Of a DNA stretch of 64,000 nt, positions 11,077 through 21,335 are shown one piece after another. Origin of the DNA: Salvia splendens (taxonomy: Eukaryota > Streptophyta > Magnoliopsida > Lamiales > Lamiaceae); contig NC_056049.1 in the NCBI RefSeq assembly GCF_004379255.2, positions 3,782,001 to 3,846,000 of the forward strand, given 5' to 3'. The notes beneath the pieces were generated by a model. That model made no database searches, was not told the DNA's origin, and saw nothing but the letters and a program-made list of their open reading frames with translations. How positions within the stretch are numbered: the first letter of the stretch is position 1; each line of letters begins with the position of its first letter. Made by a program: the position numbers and the translations under genes.

Positions 11077-11285
11077 TATTTTGTTACAACTTATATCTAG
11101 TTAGCAAGTTAGGTATCAATTATCATGCAAAGTGAGGGCCGTTCAATTGAAGAGTTGTTTTCGAAGTTGAATCAAAGTAATCCACTTGGCAAGTTGGTAA
11201 CTTGTTCTTCCCCAAAAGGGCTGAGTTGTAGGAGATAGATAGTGTCTGGATACAGTGTGTCTCATGTGGTGGTGGCCCACACTAG

Positions 11286-12339
11286 GCATGCACAAACTGA
11301 ACCGAATCGGCGGTTAACCGCCAGTTCATAATCCAGAACCGAAACCGGCGGTAGCAGTTCGGAAGGTTTGGTTCAGGTTCACAATTTTCAGAAACCGGAA
11401 CCGGCGGTTCAACGGTTCGAACCGGCGGTTCAAATAAAAATAAAAAAAATATTTATTTTATATAAAAATTAATTTTTATATTTAAAAGTTAATTTTCACA
11501 AAAAAATATATATAAAAAGTTTCATAATATCCCATATTTATTTGTTGGGCCTCTGAATTCTAAGAAACCATTATTGGTTGTTTCTCTTTTATAAAGACAT
11601 CCTTGAATATTTTATGTTTCACTTTCGATGTAGGACAAAATATGTTGAAGTATTTTCTTTTATAACTATATGTTTAGATCATTCATTAATCTTTTTCCAA
11701 TGTAGAAGACAAAACTTTCTTTATTTTTTACATTTTATTATTTACTATTTTTATTTTTATTTTTGTCATAATTTCTTTTCTAAGACAAATTTATAGTTAA
11801 TAATAGCATCAACTAGAATAGTTTAGTTATAATAGTTTAATTAAATTTGAATGTGGCATGTTGCTCATAATTTGTATATTCATAGAATGTGGACATGTTC
11901 AAATAATTGGATTTAAATGTAGGTATGTTACTCATTTTTCTCAACGTATTGATTAAAATGTGCAAAAAAGCAACAATTAATATAATTTGTATAAGAATGA
12001 TAAAAATAGATGATTAAAAAAGCAACCAATATTTAAATTTATTATTTAAGACTTCAAGTCTTTAGTGATTTGTAATTGTTGTAACTTGTAGTCTCGTTTA
12101 AATTTATATCAATAAAGCAATTTTCTTTGAGATTTTTTTAATTTTATTTACGCACATTCCATAGATAAATAAAGAAGAAAATGCAAAAAAAACCGAACCG
12201 CCGAACCGGTCCGGAACCAGCGGTTTTTTGAACCGGAACCGCCTAAACCCTAGGCGGGCCGGTTCAGGTTCATGATTTTTTTTGAACCATGAATCGCCGG
12301 TTCCGGTGGGAACCGGTGGTTTTTGAACCGTGTGCATGC
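11286..12339. mobile_element. hAT-like non-autonomous element with AACCGG-rich ends
   Basis: The ends carry GCATGCACA and its complement TGTGCATGC. Both subterminal regions (about 11300-11440 and 12190-12330) are packed with AACCGG/CGGTT/GGTTC words in inverted arrangement. The roughly 750-bp centre is AT-rich and non-coding. Dense subterminal repeats inside short TIRs are typical of hAT elements. I could not define a clean 8-bp target duplication, so the superfamily is an inference. Confidence 0.6.
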
Positions 12340-14122
12340 TCACACCATGAAAGGGAAAGAGATGCCGAGATTGATGGAGGTATAAGTTTCACCTTCCCAC
12401 CCAAAATACTAAGCAAAATTCTCAAAAAATATCCATGTATGTTAATATAAATGTGGTCGGCATTTCATTTTAGAAAAATGAATTGTGAAATTAAAATGTG
12501 GTAAATACTAAAACGTCGGTTTGATCTCACCCATGTTGGAATCTAAGTCCGGTCAATGCAGTTTGACTGGATCGTATGAATGACAGAAAGGTTTAAATGC
12601 GTACACTCCATATTAATTTATTTTTAAGAAGAAAAGAAGAAGTTCAAAATTAAACAAAAATATGGAGTATATGATAAAGATTGAAGAAGAAAAATTAAAT
12701 ATATTGATAGTGGGATACAACGTGAGACACTACAAATGGGATAGATAATCTTAAATAGTAATTATGTCGTATGTTGTAGAGGGGTCCATGGATCTATTAA
12801 GCAATTTCTATCAATAATCTTGTCTAGTTTTAAATGAATGATTGGCGGATTGACAATATGCATAAATTGGTGGAGGAAGGTTAAGATAGGATGTGATTAA
12901 AATTTAGTTGACAATTATTGAAGACAAATGAGAACAAAATAATGGTGAATAGAGTGTCAACCACACTAATTTTTAGTTATAATGTCACCTATCCTTCCCC
13001 AATTTTTAGGTACTTTAGTAGTTTCTAGAGATTGAATAATGCACTTGATCTACCTCACCCATTGAAATTTTCATCATAGTCAAATTTACAAACTTCGTAT
13101 TTTTTTTTATTAAAGTCAAATTTGGACATAACATATACACATGCAACTACTTATATTCTTACAAATGTAGTTTCAAGTGAAACTTTACCTAAATACAAAG
13201 ACCGAATTTCTTATGATACAAAATTTCCAATATTTTGGAATCCCAATTATCTAATAACACCAACAACTTATTTTTCAAAATAAAGTTTTATAATCTTAAC
13301 TTTAAACATTTCTAAGATGCATGAATTTGTAAACTTAGCAAACCAAACTATAGCCTCACTATTATTGCATGGAAAACTTTCTCATCTTGAAGTATTCTTC
13401 TCCTATTTTATGCCTTGATTAATTTCTATTTTGAGGAGAACAATACTAGATTTTTGTGGACCAATCTATTTCCCAGTTCCAAACTGTTATGATGCTAAAT
13501 CCGTTACGTTTATGTAAATATCGAGTATATTGTGGTCCAATTGCATGTGGAGTGTCTCTATGAACACATCACATGTATTTGTATCAATGAATTTGTAAAA
13601 AGTATACCTATTCACCAAATACATAATAAAACAGAAAAGGTAAAGTATAATGATGATTGTATAGGAATTTGTGCGCTACGTACATAATAATAGCTGGAAT
13701 TTTGTTTTTCTTGTTTTTTTCCAGGGTGATTATAATAACCTTAACAATAACCATCAATTCATCATGAATTATAGAGATGATTGAATAATTATATTGAGTG
13801 TTTTATAATGTTAAGATGCATGTCATTCAATAACATGATTAAAGTTTGACACAATTACAATAATTGAATGAGAAATTCTCCATCATCACGCTGACGCAAA
13901 CATGAGAAATTTAACTGTTGCAATTTACAAAAGTTCTGTTTTTAAATGGAAATTGGCACACATTGGCTGGGCTACTTTTAGCATAATTTTAAGAGCCCAA
14001 TCCACGTTAGTTTTTATGCAAGCTAAATAACTTGGGGCTTCTTAATTTTAAAATTGGTTATTAATGGACTTCTTTGTTGTCTGTTTAGAAATGTTTAAAT
14101 TGGGCCTATTAATAGCAAAAAC
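12340..14122. other. Intergenic stretch, no gene seen
   Basis: About 1.8 kb of AT-rich sequence with no supported frame, TIR pair or RNA gene. Confidence 0.5.
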
Positions 14123-14166
14123 CTCTCTCTCTGTCTCTCTCTCTTTCACACACACACACACACACA
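14123..14166. repeat. CT/CA compound microsatellite
   Basis: A (CT)n run with one GT interruption, followed by about nine CA units. Confidence 0.95.
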
Positions 14167-14705
14167 AACTGTTTCAACACATAATTTTAGTAATTTTAAA
14201 TGGAAGATGGGGTGATATCTAAGCAAAGTGGTGTCTCTATATTTTGAGAATATGAGATAGTCTATCAAATTTATAACCCATAGAAAAATTGTTTTAGTGT
14301 TAAATGAGACTAAATTGTCAAAATGACTAGAAGTTACTTTAAAAAGGAATAAAAGCTGAAAATGAGAAAAAGTAAGAGCATCCGCAGCGGTGGCGAAAGT
14401 CGCCACCGCCGTCCGCGCCGTTGGCAAGGCGAAGGACCGCCGCCGCTGCAGCCGCGCCGCTGCTCGATGTATCGAGCACGTCCGTGCCAGCGGACGCACA
14501 CGTGTCGCCCTCCCATTCGTCAACGGCATAGCCGTTGAGTTTAAATTTTTTTTATTTTTTTTTAAAAAAATAAGTTTTTAATTAAAAAATCGATAAAAAA
14601 AAAAAAAAAATCACTTCCCCAAAAAAATATATCCGTTTATAACCGTTTTTTACACCTTTTTAATTTTTTTTCATTTTTTTTACCCCAAAAATACACACTT
14701 TCATC

Positions 14706-14713
14706 TATAAATA
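14706..14713 (+). promoter_or_regulatory. TATA box of the Harbinger ORF1 transcript
   Basis: TATAAATA followed by CCCCC, about 130 bp upstream of the ORF1 ATG at 14842. It is conserved in position and flanking C-run with the minus-strand TATA boxes of the sister elements. Confidence 0.6.
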
Positions 14714-14841
14714 CCCCCAATTTCACTCCAAAAAATTCACACTTTCACTACACAATTCTCATCATCATTCCCTCATCTCCATTCTCATCTTCAATCTCTC
14801 ATATCCATTTTCATCTTCCTCTCACACCCTACAACACCACT

Positions 14842-15798
14842 ATGTCCGGTCACGACGACAACCCAAGCGGCTCCCACGGTTGGAACCCCGAATGGTTCGG
14901 TTCGCAACCGTTTCCTAGTCCGGATACGGAATATTCGGCCCCTCCTCAAACCCAAGATTCGGGCGTTCCGGGTGGCTACCGGCCATACCCGGTCGACGAC
15001 CAAGGTGGCTCCGATGGGCGATACGGGTGGACTCCGGAGCCTAGGCCTCCCGTCCCTTCCCAAACGCAGACTCATCCATCTCGCGCCGGTGTCCGCACAC
15101 CGTACTCACCGGCGGAGATGGATAGATTGGAAATCTCCGAAGATGCGGTGGTTGGCACGAACCAATCCGGCGATCACTTTTGGTGGCGCGTCTCTCGGCG
15201 GTACAATGCAAACCGGCCGCCGGGAACGATCGAGCGCAACGAGAGTATGGTGCGCAACTGCATCGGCTGAGACAACGACGAAATTGGCAAGTTCAACGGC
15301 TATTTCCTCCAAGAGTCGCGGAATGCCGGGAGCGGGCGGAGCGAGGTTGACATCATCACTGCCGCGCTGAGCACCTAACAATCCATGAACGGTAAGTCAT
15401 TCAAGTACCTTAATGTTTGGCAGGAAACGAGGACGCACCCGAAGTATCTAGGAGGCGTAACATCCTCCTCTAGCGGCTCCTCCAAACGCTCACGGTCGGC
15501 ATCCCTATCCGACGCCGGCGAAAAAGTGGCTAGCCAACTCGCCGAAGCTAACTTGGGTAGCCCCGACGCCGGACCAAGCGGTTCCCGACGCCGACCGCAA
15601 GGAAGGAAGAAGGCGGCGGCCGAACGCCGTCGCGCCGCGACTCCATCTGCCCCCGCTCCCGAACCCGCACCCTATGTTCCACCTCCACCCCCGAACAACT
15701 CGTTGTGGACCCTTTTGGCCCAACTCAATATGGCCGATAGGTCAACTATGACCCCCACGCAACTTCAAACGCACGAGTCCATGATATTGGGTCTCTAA
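14842..15798 (+). pseudogene. Harbinger ORF1 (Myb/SANT-like) with two in-frame stops
   Basis: One reading frame of about 318 codons runs from the ATG at 14842 to the stop ending at 15798. It is interrupted by TGA at 15268-15270 and TAA at 15376-15378. The order matches the ORF1 at 3169-4860: a low-complexity N-terminus (PFPSPDTEY, PPVPSQTQ), a Myb/SANT-like block (YSPAEMDRLEISEDAVVGTNQ, FWWRVSRRYN), a middle with IGKFNGYF and KYLNVWQETRTHPKYL, then a basic stretch (RRRPQGRKKAAAERRR) and a short C-terminal helix. The frame is otherwise open and no frameshift is needed, so the inactivating changes look recent. It would have acted as the DNA-binding partner of a Harbinger transposase. Confidence 0.8.
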
Positions 15799-15856
15799 AA
15801 ATAATTGGGGTTGGTGCCGCCGGATGCGTAGTCTTCCTCGGGTAATATTAGCCAAT

Positions 15857-15955
15857 AATTATGTAATTTTTAATTTTTAGGAGTTTAATTATGTAATTTT
15901 TAATTTTTAGTATTTTAATTATGTAATTTTTAATTTTTAGGATTTTAATTATGTC
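15857..15955. repeat. 30-bp tandem repeat downstream of ORF1
   Basis: AATTATGTAATTTTTAATTT plus about ten more bases, starting at 15857, 15887, 15917 and (partial) 15947. The period is 30 bp, with small differences in the last few bases of each unit. Confidence 0.9.
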
Positions 15956-16480
15956 TTTTTATTTTATTTGTAATTTGTAATTTTTATTGTGGTTTTTTTA
16001 ATGAATTTTAGTATTATGAAAATGTTTTTGTGTAATTGAATTTTATATTAATTGTGCTCGTCCTTGCGGAAGAGCACAATTGTGGGTGTTGTGCTCTTCC
16101 CAGAGAGCATGCATGAATAGTACCGCCCGGGCCCACAACCGTGCCGCTGGCAAGAGCACGGTTGTGGGTGCTCTAATACATACTCTCATTATATTCAAAC
16201 TTAGAATGGGGGGAAAGTTAAAACTCTTCTTCAATATGTCTGCATAGATTTTTCATTTTATTTCCGTTCTAACGTCTATTCTTATATAAAATCAACACAA
16301 GTATAACATTACATTAGTGTCACCAATATTAGTTCTCACACATTAATCTAATTTAAAACTATAAAACAACATTATTAACACTGCATAATATGAGTAGAAG
16401 ATGACATCAAATATATTGTTGATCAATGTTTTTTTTACATAACATCAATGATTCATATGTTGACTCGAATTCCCGACCTA

Positions 16481-17047
16481 TTAGTATATGTCGAGAATCT
16501 CATGAATGAAGCGGTTGCAGAGGGGACAGGAGCCTCGGTTCACCCACAGCTCCCTCGAACACACCCTACAAAAAGTATGCCCACATGGTATGAACGCCGC
16601 TCCCTTCCTCCTTCCCATGCACACGCAGCACACCGAATCACTCTCCCCCTCCTCTCTCCTCCTCACCTCCCCATCGCAGCCGTCCGTTTCCTCCAGCAGC
16701 GTCATCAACGACACCCTCGATGCCACGCCGATATCCAAATCCAGCGCCGCCCTGATCTGCCTCTCCGCCGCCAGCGCCGCCGCCAGGTTCATCCCCGGCG
16801 ACTGCGGCACGCACGGCTCCGCAACCGGCACCGGATCAGGTGATTCAGGCCCACCATCACCATCGTCATCACCAATCACGCTCATGGCCGTGGGCCCAAT
16901 CCCCCAAGTCGGCCCACAGCAGCCCAGCCCCTTCAATCCGAGCCGTTCCTTCAAACTGGGCCTCCTCGCCGCGCGATCCACGCCGTCCATTCTCTCCCCA
17001 AGGATGTCCCACACCGTCCTCACCTGAAACCCCATGATTTCCCCCAT
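16481..17047 (-). CDS. Short C3HC4 RING-type protein, probable E3 ubiquitin ligase
   Basis: A single-exon 188-residue protein. The C-terminal RING is complete: C140, C143, C155, H157, C160, C163, C174 and C177 form a C3HC4 zinc ligand set, with a GHTFC centre and SCPLC end. RING domains of this form recruit E2 enzymes, so the expected role is ubiquitin transfer; the substrate is unknown. The N-terminus has a conserved-looking TVWDILGERM segment and a SLKERLGLKGLGCCG segment, as in a family of small plant RING proteins. An Asp/Gly/Pro-rich linker (about 58-80) separates them from the RING. No transmembrane segment. The start is the first ATG of the frame (17045-17047); an in-frame ATG four codons on (17033-17035) is also possible. 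High GC third positions contrast with the AT-rich flanks. The gene stands alone. Confidence 0.85.
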   Translation of the reverse strand: MGEIMGFQVRTVWDILGERMDGVDRAARRPSLKERLGLKGLGCCGPTWGIGPTAMSVIGDDDGDGGPESPDPVPVAEPCVPQSPGMNLAAALAAERQIRAALDLDIGVASRVSLMTLLEETDGCDGEVRRREEGESDSVCCVCMGRRKGAAFIPCGHTFCRVCSRELWVNRGSCPLCNRFIHEILDIY

Positions 17048-17914
17048 TTTGCAAAAAAAAAAATCAACAAAATTAGAGATTATATAAAATCAAGGAGCAA
17101 TGAATTAATGCAAACAGAAGAAGAGTATGAACTCACTCGCTCACTCACGTGAATCACATGAATGCTTATGCCGCCATCAAAACCGCCACCACCGCCTCTG
17201 TGATTCAATATTAATACAACAAACGCCGCCGGTGAGTTTTTGCCAGCGAGAGAGGGAATATTTTTTTTTCTTGTTGAAAAGAGCTAAAGACAAAATAGAA
17301 CAAGTGGAATGATAGAAAGATGAGAGGAGAGAGAACAAAATTTGATTAGGAGGAAAGACTAATTAAGATAGAGTATAGTATTGATAATTTCATGCGATTA
17401 GTATGAGTTCATACTACAATATAATAGAGAGGGCCTTTGGGAATAAATATATTGGTGTGATTATTTAATGGGAAATGGTTCTTGAAAATGTCGCCGGCCA
17501 TAACTAAGTCAAATTAAAGCAGGGCACATACGTCGAGGGTAAGCTTTTCCCATGTGGCAGTCAGAACTCAAGGCATTAAAACTTGATGTAAATATTCATG
17601 TTATTTTTCTATGATGACGAGCTGATTGATTATTCTGTTTAGTTGGGGATGTCTGAGAGCAAATGTTTTTAGGCGTGGCAAGATAATTGAGTAGCCGTTT
17701 TTAGTATTTTATTGTTTTTATAATAGTTGATGTCAATTTAAATGAGCTCATAAACGCTGCTTGAAGAAGTGTGGGCTCGTAACCGCCGTCGCTGGGTTTG
17801 CGTTTTTTTAATTCGCATTGTAATGTATTAATTTTTATTAAATGTTGAAATTCGTATTTTAATTTATTAGTTTTTTTAAATTCGTATGGATTTTGTAAAT
17901 ATAAAAAAAATGAT
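17048..17914. other. Upstream region of the RING gene; no gene seen
   Basis: Non-coding, with several T- and A-runs. It must contain the 5' leader and promoter of the minus-strand RING gene, but I see no unambiguous TATA box at a convincing distance. Confidence 0.4.
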
Positions 17915-18011
17915 GATAGGGCGCGCCTTAAGGCGCCCGACTGCAGGTGGGAAGGTAGGAGGACAAAACTGATAACGTGGCGTGCCATAGGGCGCCCCAC
18001 TGCTGATGCCC
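17915..18011. mobile_element. Terminal fragment of a Harbinger-type element
   Basis: Ends GGGCGCCCCACTGCTGATGCCC followed by TTA. In reverse complement it resembles the left end of the element at 19177 (GGGCGCCCTAT, then CCTCCTACC and CACCTGCAGT in the same order). No matching left terminus was found, so the element is truncated or its other end is too diverged. Confidence 0.5.
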
Positions 18012-18030
18012 TTAAAGATTATCAATGTAA

Positions 18031-18110
18031 GAGCATCCACAGCGAAGAGCACAATGTTGTACGTCTGTCCGTGCCAGCGGCACGGCACCGCTGTCCGCTG
18101 CTGTGTATCT
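18031..18110. mobile_element. Solitary Harbinger-type terminus
   Basis: TAA followed by GAGCATCCACAGCG and a GTGCCAGCGGCACGG subterminal motif like those of 6330 and 16173. No opposite terminus follows, so only one end survives. Confidence 0.5.
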
Positions 18111-18214
18111 TTTATTTCTTGATTCGAGGTTAAGGATTCGGTTGGAGCTTTAAGTAGTTCTTTGTTGTCTTTTTATTGTTATTGCTCTTGTTTGGTAGGT
18201 TGTTATTTCTCAGT

Positions 18215-18450
18215 TTTGGTATCTATTTTGTTAGTGTCATTAAAGATTGTTTTGTGGTAGCATCTTGCATTTTTTTTATGCATTTCGTTTGTTGGTCTCA
18301 AAAGATGGACAAGTTGTTATTGCTCTGATGTTCTTTGGTATCTATTTTGTTAGTGCCAGTAGAGGTTGTTTTGTAATTGCTTTTTGCATTCTTTATGCGT
18401 TTCGTTTGTTGGTCTCATAAGATGGACAAGTATTTATTGCTCTGATATTC
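18215..18450. repeat. 119-bp tandem duplication
   Basis: Two similar units starting at 18215 and 18334. Both begin TTTGGTATCTATTTTGTTAG, contain TTTCGTTTGTTGGTCTCA, AAGATGGACAAG and ATTGCTCTGAT, and differ at scattered sites. Confidence 0.8.
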
Positions 18451-19173
18451 TATTAATAGTTTGATCGTCAACCCATGACCTGAACATTTTGTTATTCATG
18501 AAATAAATCGCATACTTAAAATTATCAAACAATAATAGTAGAATAGGGCCATTTGGTGCAAAGTTACAATCACATATTATTATAATCATGCCATTCAAAC
18601 CAATTTCGGATAATCCATTCTCCAATCATGCAATCTTCTCCTTTTTTGCTTTAAATTTTAGATAATCTGCTTGATTAATGTTCAACAGATAATTGAATTT
18701 ATAATTGAACCATTTGTTCCATAAATTGGGCCCGATATTATCAATCGTTGATCTACACATCGGCAAAGCATGTCACACTCTATTACGTCATCATTTGTAT
18801 TGTGCAAGTGTTTTAGTATTTGTTTCATTTTCAACATCGACATGTATAATTAAATTATATGGTTGATATATATAAAAAAACTCAATTATGTAACAATACA
18901 ATTCTTATTTTTGCAACATACGTTGTTGTTCCATATGGCACGCTACCTTTCTTAACAAAAAGAAGTACTCCACTTTCTTGCCATCAATTTTGCTTGATTC
19001 GTCATCTCCATTTATAAAGAGTGTGATAAATGATAATGTATTTATTAAGTACTTTAGTATGGAACATCATTATATACAAAAATTGAATTTAATGTAGCAA
19101 ATCTTTACAATAAATAAAAATAACTACCAACGTTATTTTATTTTAGTTGAGAGACTATCCCAAATAATTATGG
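18451..19173. other. Intergenic stretch, no gene seen
   Basis: About 720 bp, AT-rich, with no supported feature. Confidence 0.5.
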
Positions 19174-19425
19174 TTAGAGCATCCATAATGGGGCACCTTA
19201 TAGTCCGCTCTATAGGGCGCCCTATATTCCGCCATATTAGCATTTTATCCTCCTACCCATTCACCTGCAGTGGGATGACCTATAGGCCGCCCTAAGCATT
19301 TTATTTATTTGAATATTTAAAACACTACAAAAATTGGGAAAAAAAACTTCATTTCATTGAAAGTTCAAAGGTTACAGTACGAAATAAAAAATTACAAATT
19401 CTTAATGGCGGTTACGGTTCCAAAC

Positions 19426-20708
19426 TTATTCAATCACGTCGTTCATGAGCTGAGCATGGTCTTGTTGGTTGCGCATTGAGGCCTTTCTAGATAGAACCTC
19501 ATTGAAGCCCATCGGTAATCCTCGAACGTGGGGCGGGGTCGTCGTGCTGGAGCTAGATCCACCTTCATCATAGCCCCAATCGGTGACTCTTCCCCCTTCG
19601 TGTTCGACTATCATGTTATGCAAGATGATGCACGCATATATGACATCGACGATGACTTCCTTGAACCAGAAACGCACCGGACCTTTCACTATTGCCCACC
19701 GTGCTTGGAGCACATTAAATGCCCGCTCCATATCCTTCCTCGCAGCCTCCTACTTTTGCGCAAATAAAACTCTCCTGTCACCCATTGGGCAGCTGATCGT
19801 CTTCAATAAAACAGGCCACCTTCGGTATATGTCATCGGCCAAGTAGTACACCATATGATACTGGCGTCCGGTAGGAGTGAACTCGATGGTCGGGCCGTTG
19901 CCATTGCATTGCTCGGTGAAGAGGTTGGATGAGTTGAGGACGTCGATGTCGTTGTTCGACCCCGCTACACCGAAGTAAGCATGCCAGATCCTGAGCCGAT
20001 GGTCAGCGATGGCTTCGAGGATCATCGTCGGGTCGCTGCCCTTGTATCCACTAGTAAATTGGCCTCTCCACGCCGTCGGGAAATTCTTCCACTCCAAGTG
20101 CATACAATCGATGCTCCCTAGCATTCCAGGAAAGTCGTGTGTCGTCTCGTGTATCTTCATCAGGGCCTAGCAATCCTCAGCAGTCGGCTTTCGCAAATAT
20201 GTGTTGTTATAAGCCTCCACAACTCCCCTACAAAAATTATTCATGCACTCGTGGCCAGTTGTCTCGCCGACGTGAAGGTACTCGTCCAACATATCCGTCG
20301 TGGTGCCGTAGGCCAAATGCCGGAGCGCAACCGTGCACTTCTGCAAAGGCGTAAGTCCGGGTCTACTGATGCCATATTCCCGACTCTGCTAGTATTCATC
20401 ACGTGCCTCCAACGTTTGGACAATGCTGAGAAAAATATCTCGCCACATTCTAAAACGGCGGTTAAAAACCATCGGGCCCCACTGTGGTTGCTCGGCAAAA
20501 TAGTCTGCGAACAGACGTTGGTGAGCTACGTCGTGCTCGCGGTGGACAAACGTGCAACTTCGAATCAGCCTCGGGATCTGCGCCGCCGCCTGGGCACTTT
20601 ACGCTCGCGCTCCATTTCGGCCAAGCATTCCGCCGCTGCCTCATGAACGCAACCGAATAAGGCCCGAGTAATGCCCTCCGATGTACTCTAGTCGTCGTCG
20701 GGTCTCAT
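19426..20708 (-). pseudogene. Harbinger DDE transposase (Plant_tran type) with nonsense and frameshift mutations
   Basis: Translating the minus strand gives a near-continuous plant Harbinger-type transposase. The segments, in order, are an N-terminal region with FADYFAEQ and FNRRFRMWRDIFL, a helix-turn-helix-like stretch (LTPLQKCTVALRHLAYGTT), then the RNase-H-like core. The three catalytic acids are recognisable: D in GSIDCMH, D in NNDIDVL and E in DMERAFN. TAG stops lie at 20389-20391, 20167-20169 and 19750-19752, all in the main frame; flanking residues suggest Gln or Trp codons were lost. A frameshift separates the presumed ATG (20706-20708) from the main frame near 20590. The intact enzyme would cut the element TIRs in the nucleus. 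The Copia LTR begins 27 bp upstream of the ATG. Confidence 0.85.
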
Positions 20709-20735
20709 TGTTTTTAGTGAGAAAGATAGAGAGTG

Positions 20736-21184
20736 TGTAAAGAAACAATGAACGATCGACACAAGCTAAGATCGACAGAAAACTACAACACATGAGGATT
20801 TACGTGGTTCGACAAATTGTCTACGTCCACGGGAAGATTCAGTTATGGATGTATTGACCTCTCTCTATCTCTGTACAGATTTGGAACAAGAAGGAAAACA
20901 CTCAAGCTCTCTACAATCTACTGTCAAGATTGAATCACAAGAACTCTTTCTCTCACTCTTTCTTTTCTTTCCTACTTCTGTTACAGCGGTGGTGAATCAG
21001 TGTGTGTAAAATGAGCTGGAGCTAAGCTTATATCCCTCTCTTCGATGAGATCTTCAAGCAGTTATAACTAACTCCTCATGCATCCACACATGTACTAGAC
21101 TCCACGTGCTACGCACCGCATCCGGCTTCTCACGCGCACCCTTAGTCTTATTGATGTGTGGCTTTCGTGATCACACACTTCACA
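20736..21184 (-). repeat. Copia 3' LTR
   Basis: Begins TGTAAAGAAACAATGAACGA and ends CACACACTTCACA. On the minus strand it is preceded by a purine-rich AAAGTGGAGA tract (21185-21196), a plausible polypurine tract. Confidence 0.9.
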
Positions 21185-21335
21185 AATCTCCACTTTGAGC
21201 ATGAGAGCTCAAACATCCCTTCTCTGATCCTCCATCTTCCCTTCCAGATCATCGGGGCAACACATTCACCAACTCCAAACAATGTTTCAGCTTAGAGTGT
21301 GGCAACGCCTTTGTTAATGCATCGGCTGCATTCTC

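Larger units (their letters stand above)
14376..16173 (+). mobile_element. PIF/Harbinger-type element carrying a degraded ORF1
   Basis: Starts GAGCATCCGCAGCGGTGG and ends GTTGTGGGTGCTC, with TAA at 14373-14375 and 16174-16176. Its right end reproduces, inverted, the left end of 6330-7114, including the CACAACCGTGC/GCACGGTTGTG hairpin (16134-16166). It carries a TATA box, a CT-rich leader and ORF1, but no DDE transposase. A 30-bp tandem repeat lies downstream of ORF1. Confidence 0.85.

Noticed and set aside
17639..18014. TTA followed by GTTGGGGATGTCTGAGAGC as the missing left end of the Harbinger fragment ending at 18011
   Set aside because: Similarity to the right end (GGGCATCAGCAG) is too weak to pair them; only the right fragment is reported.
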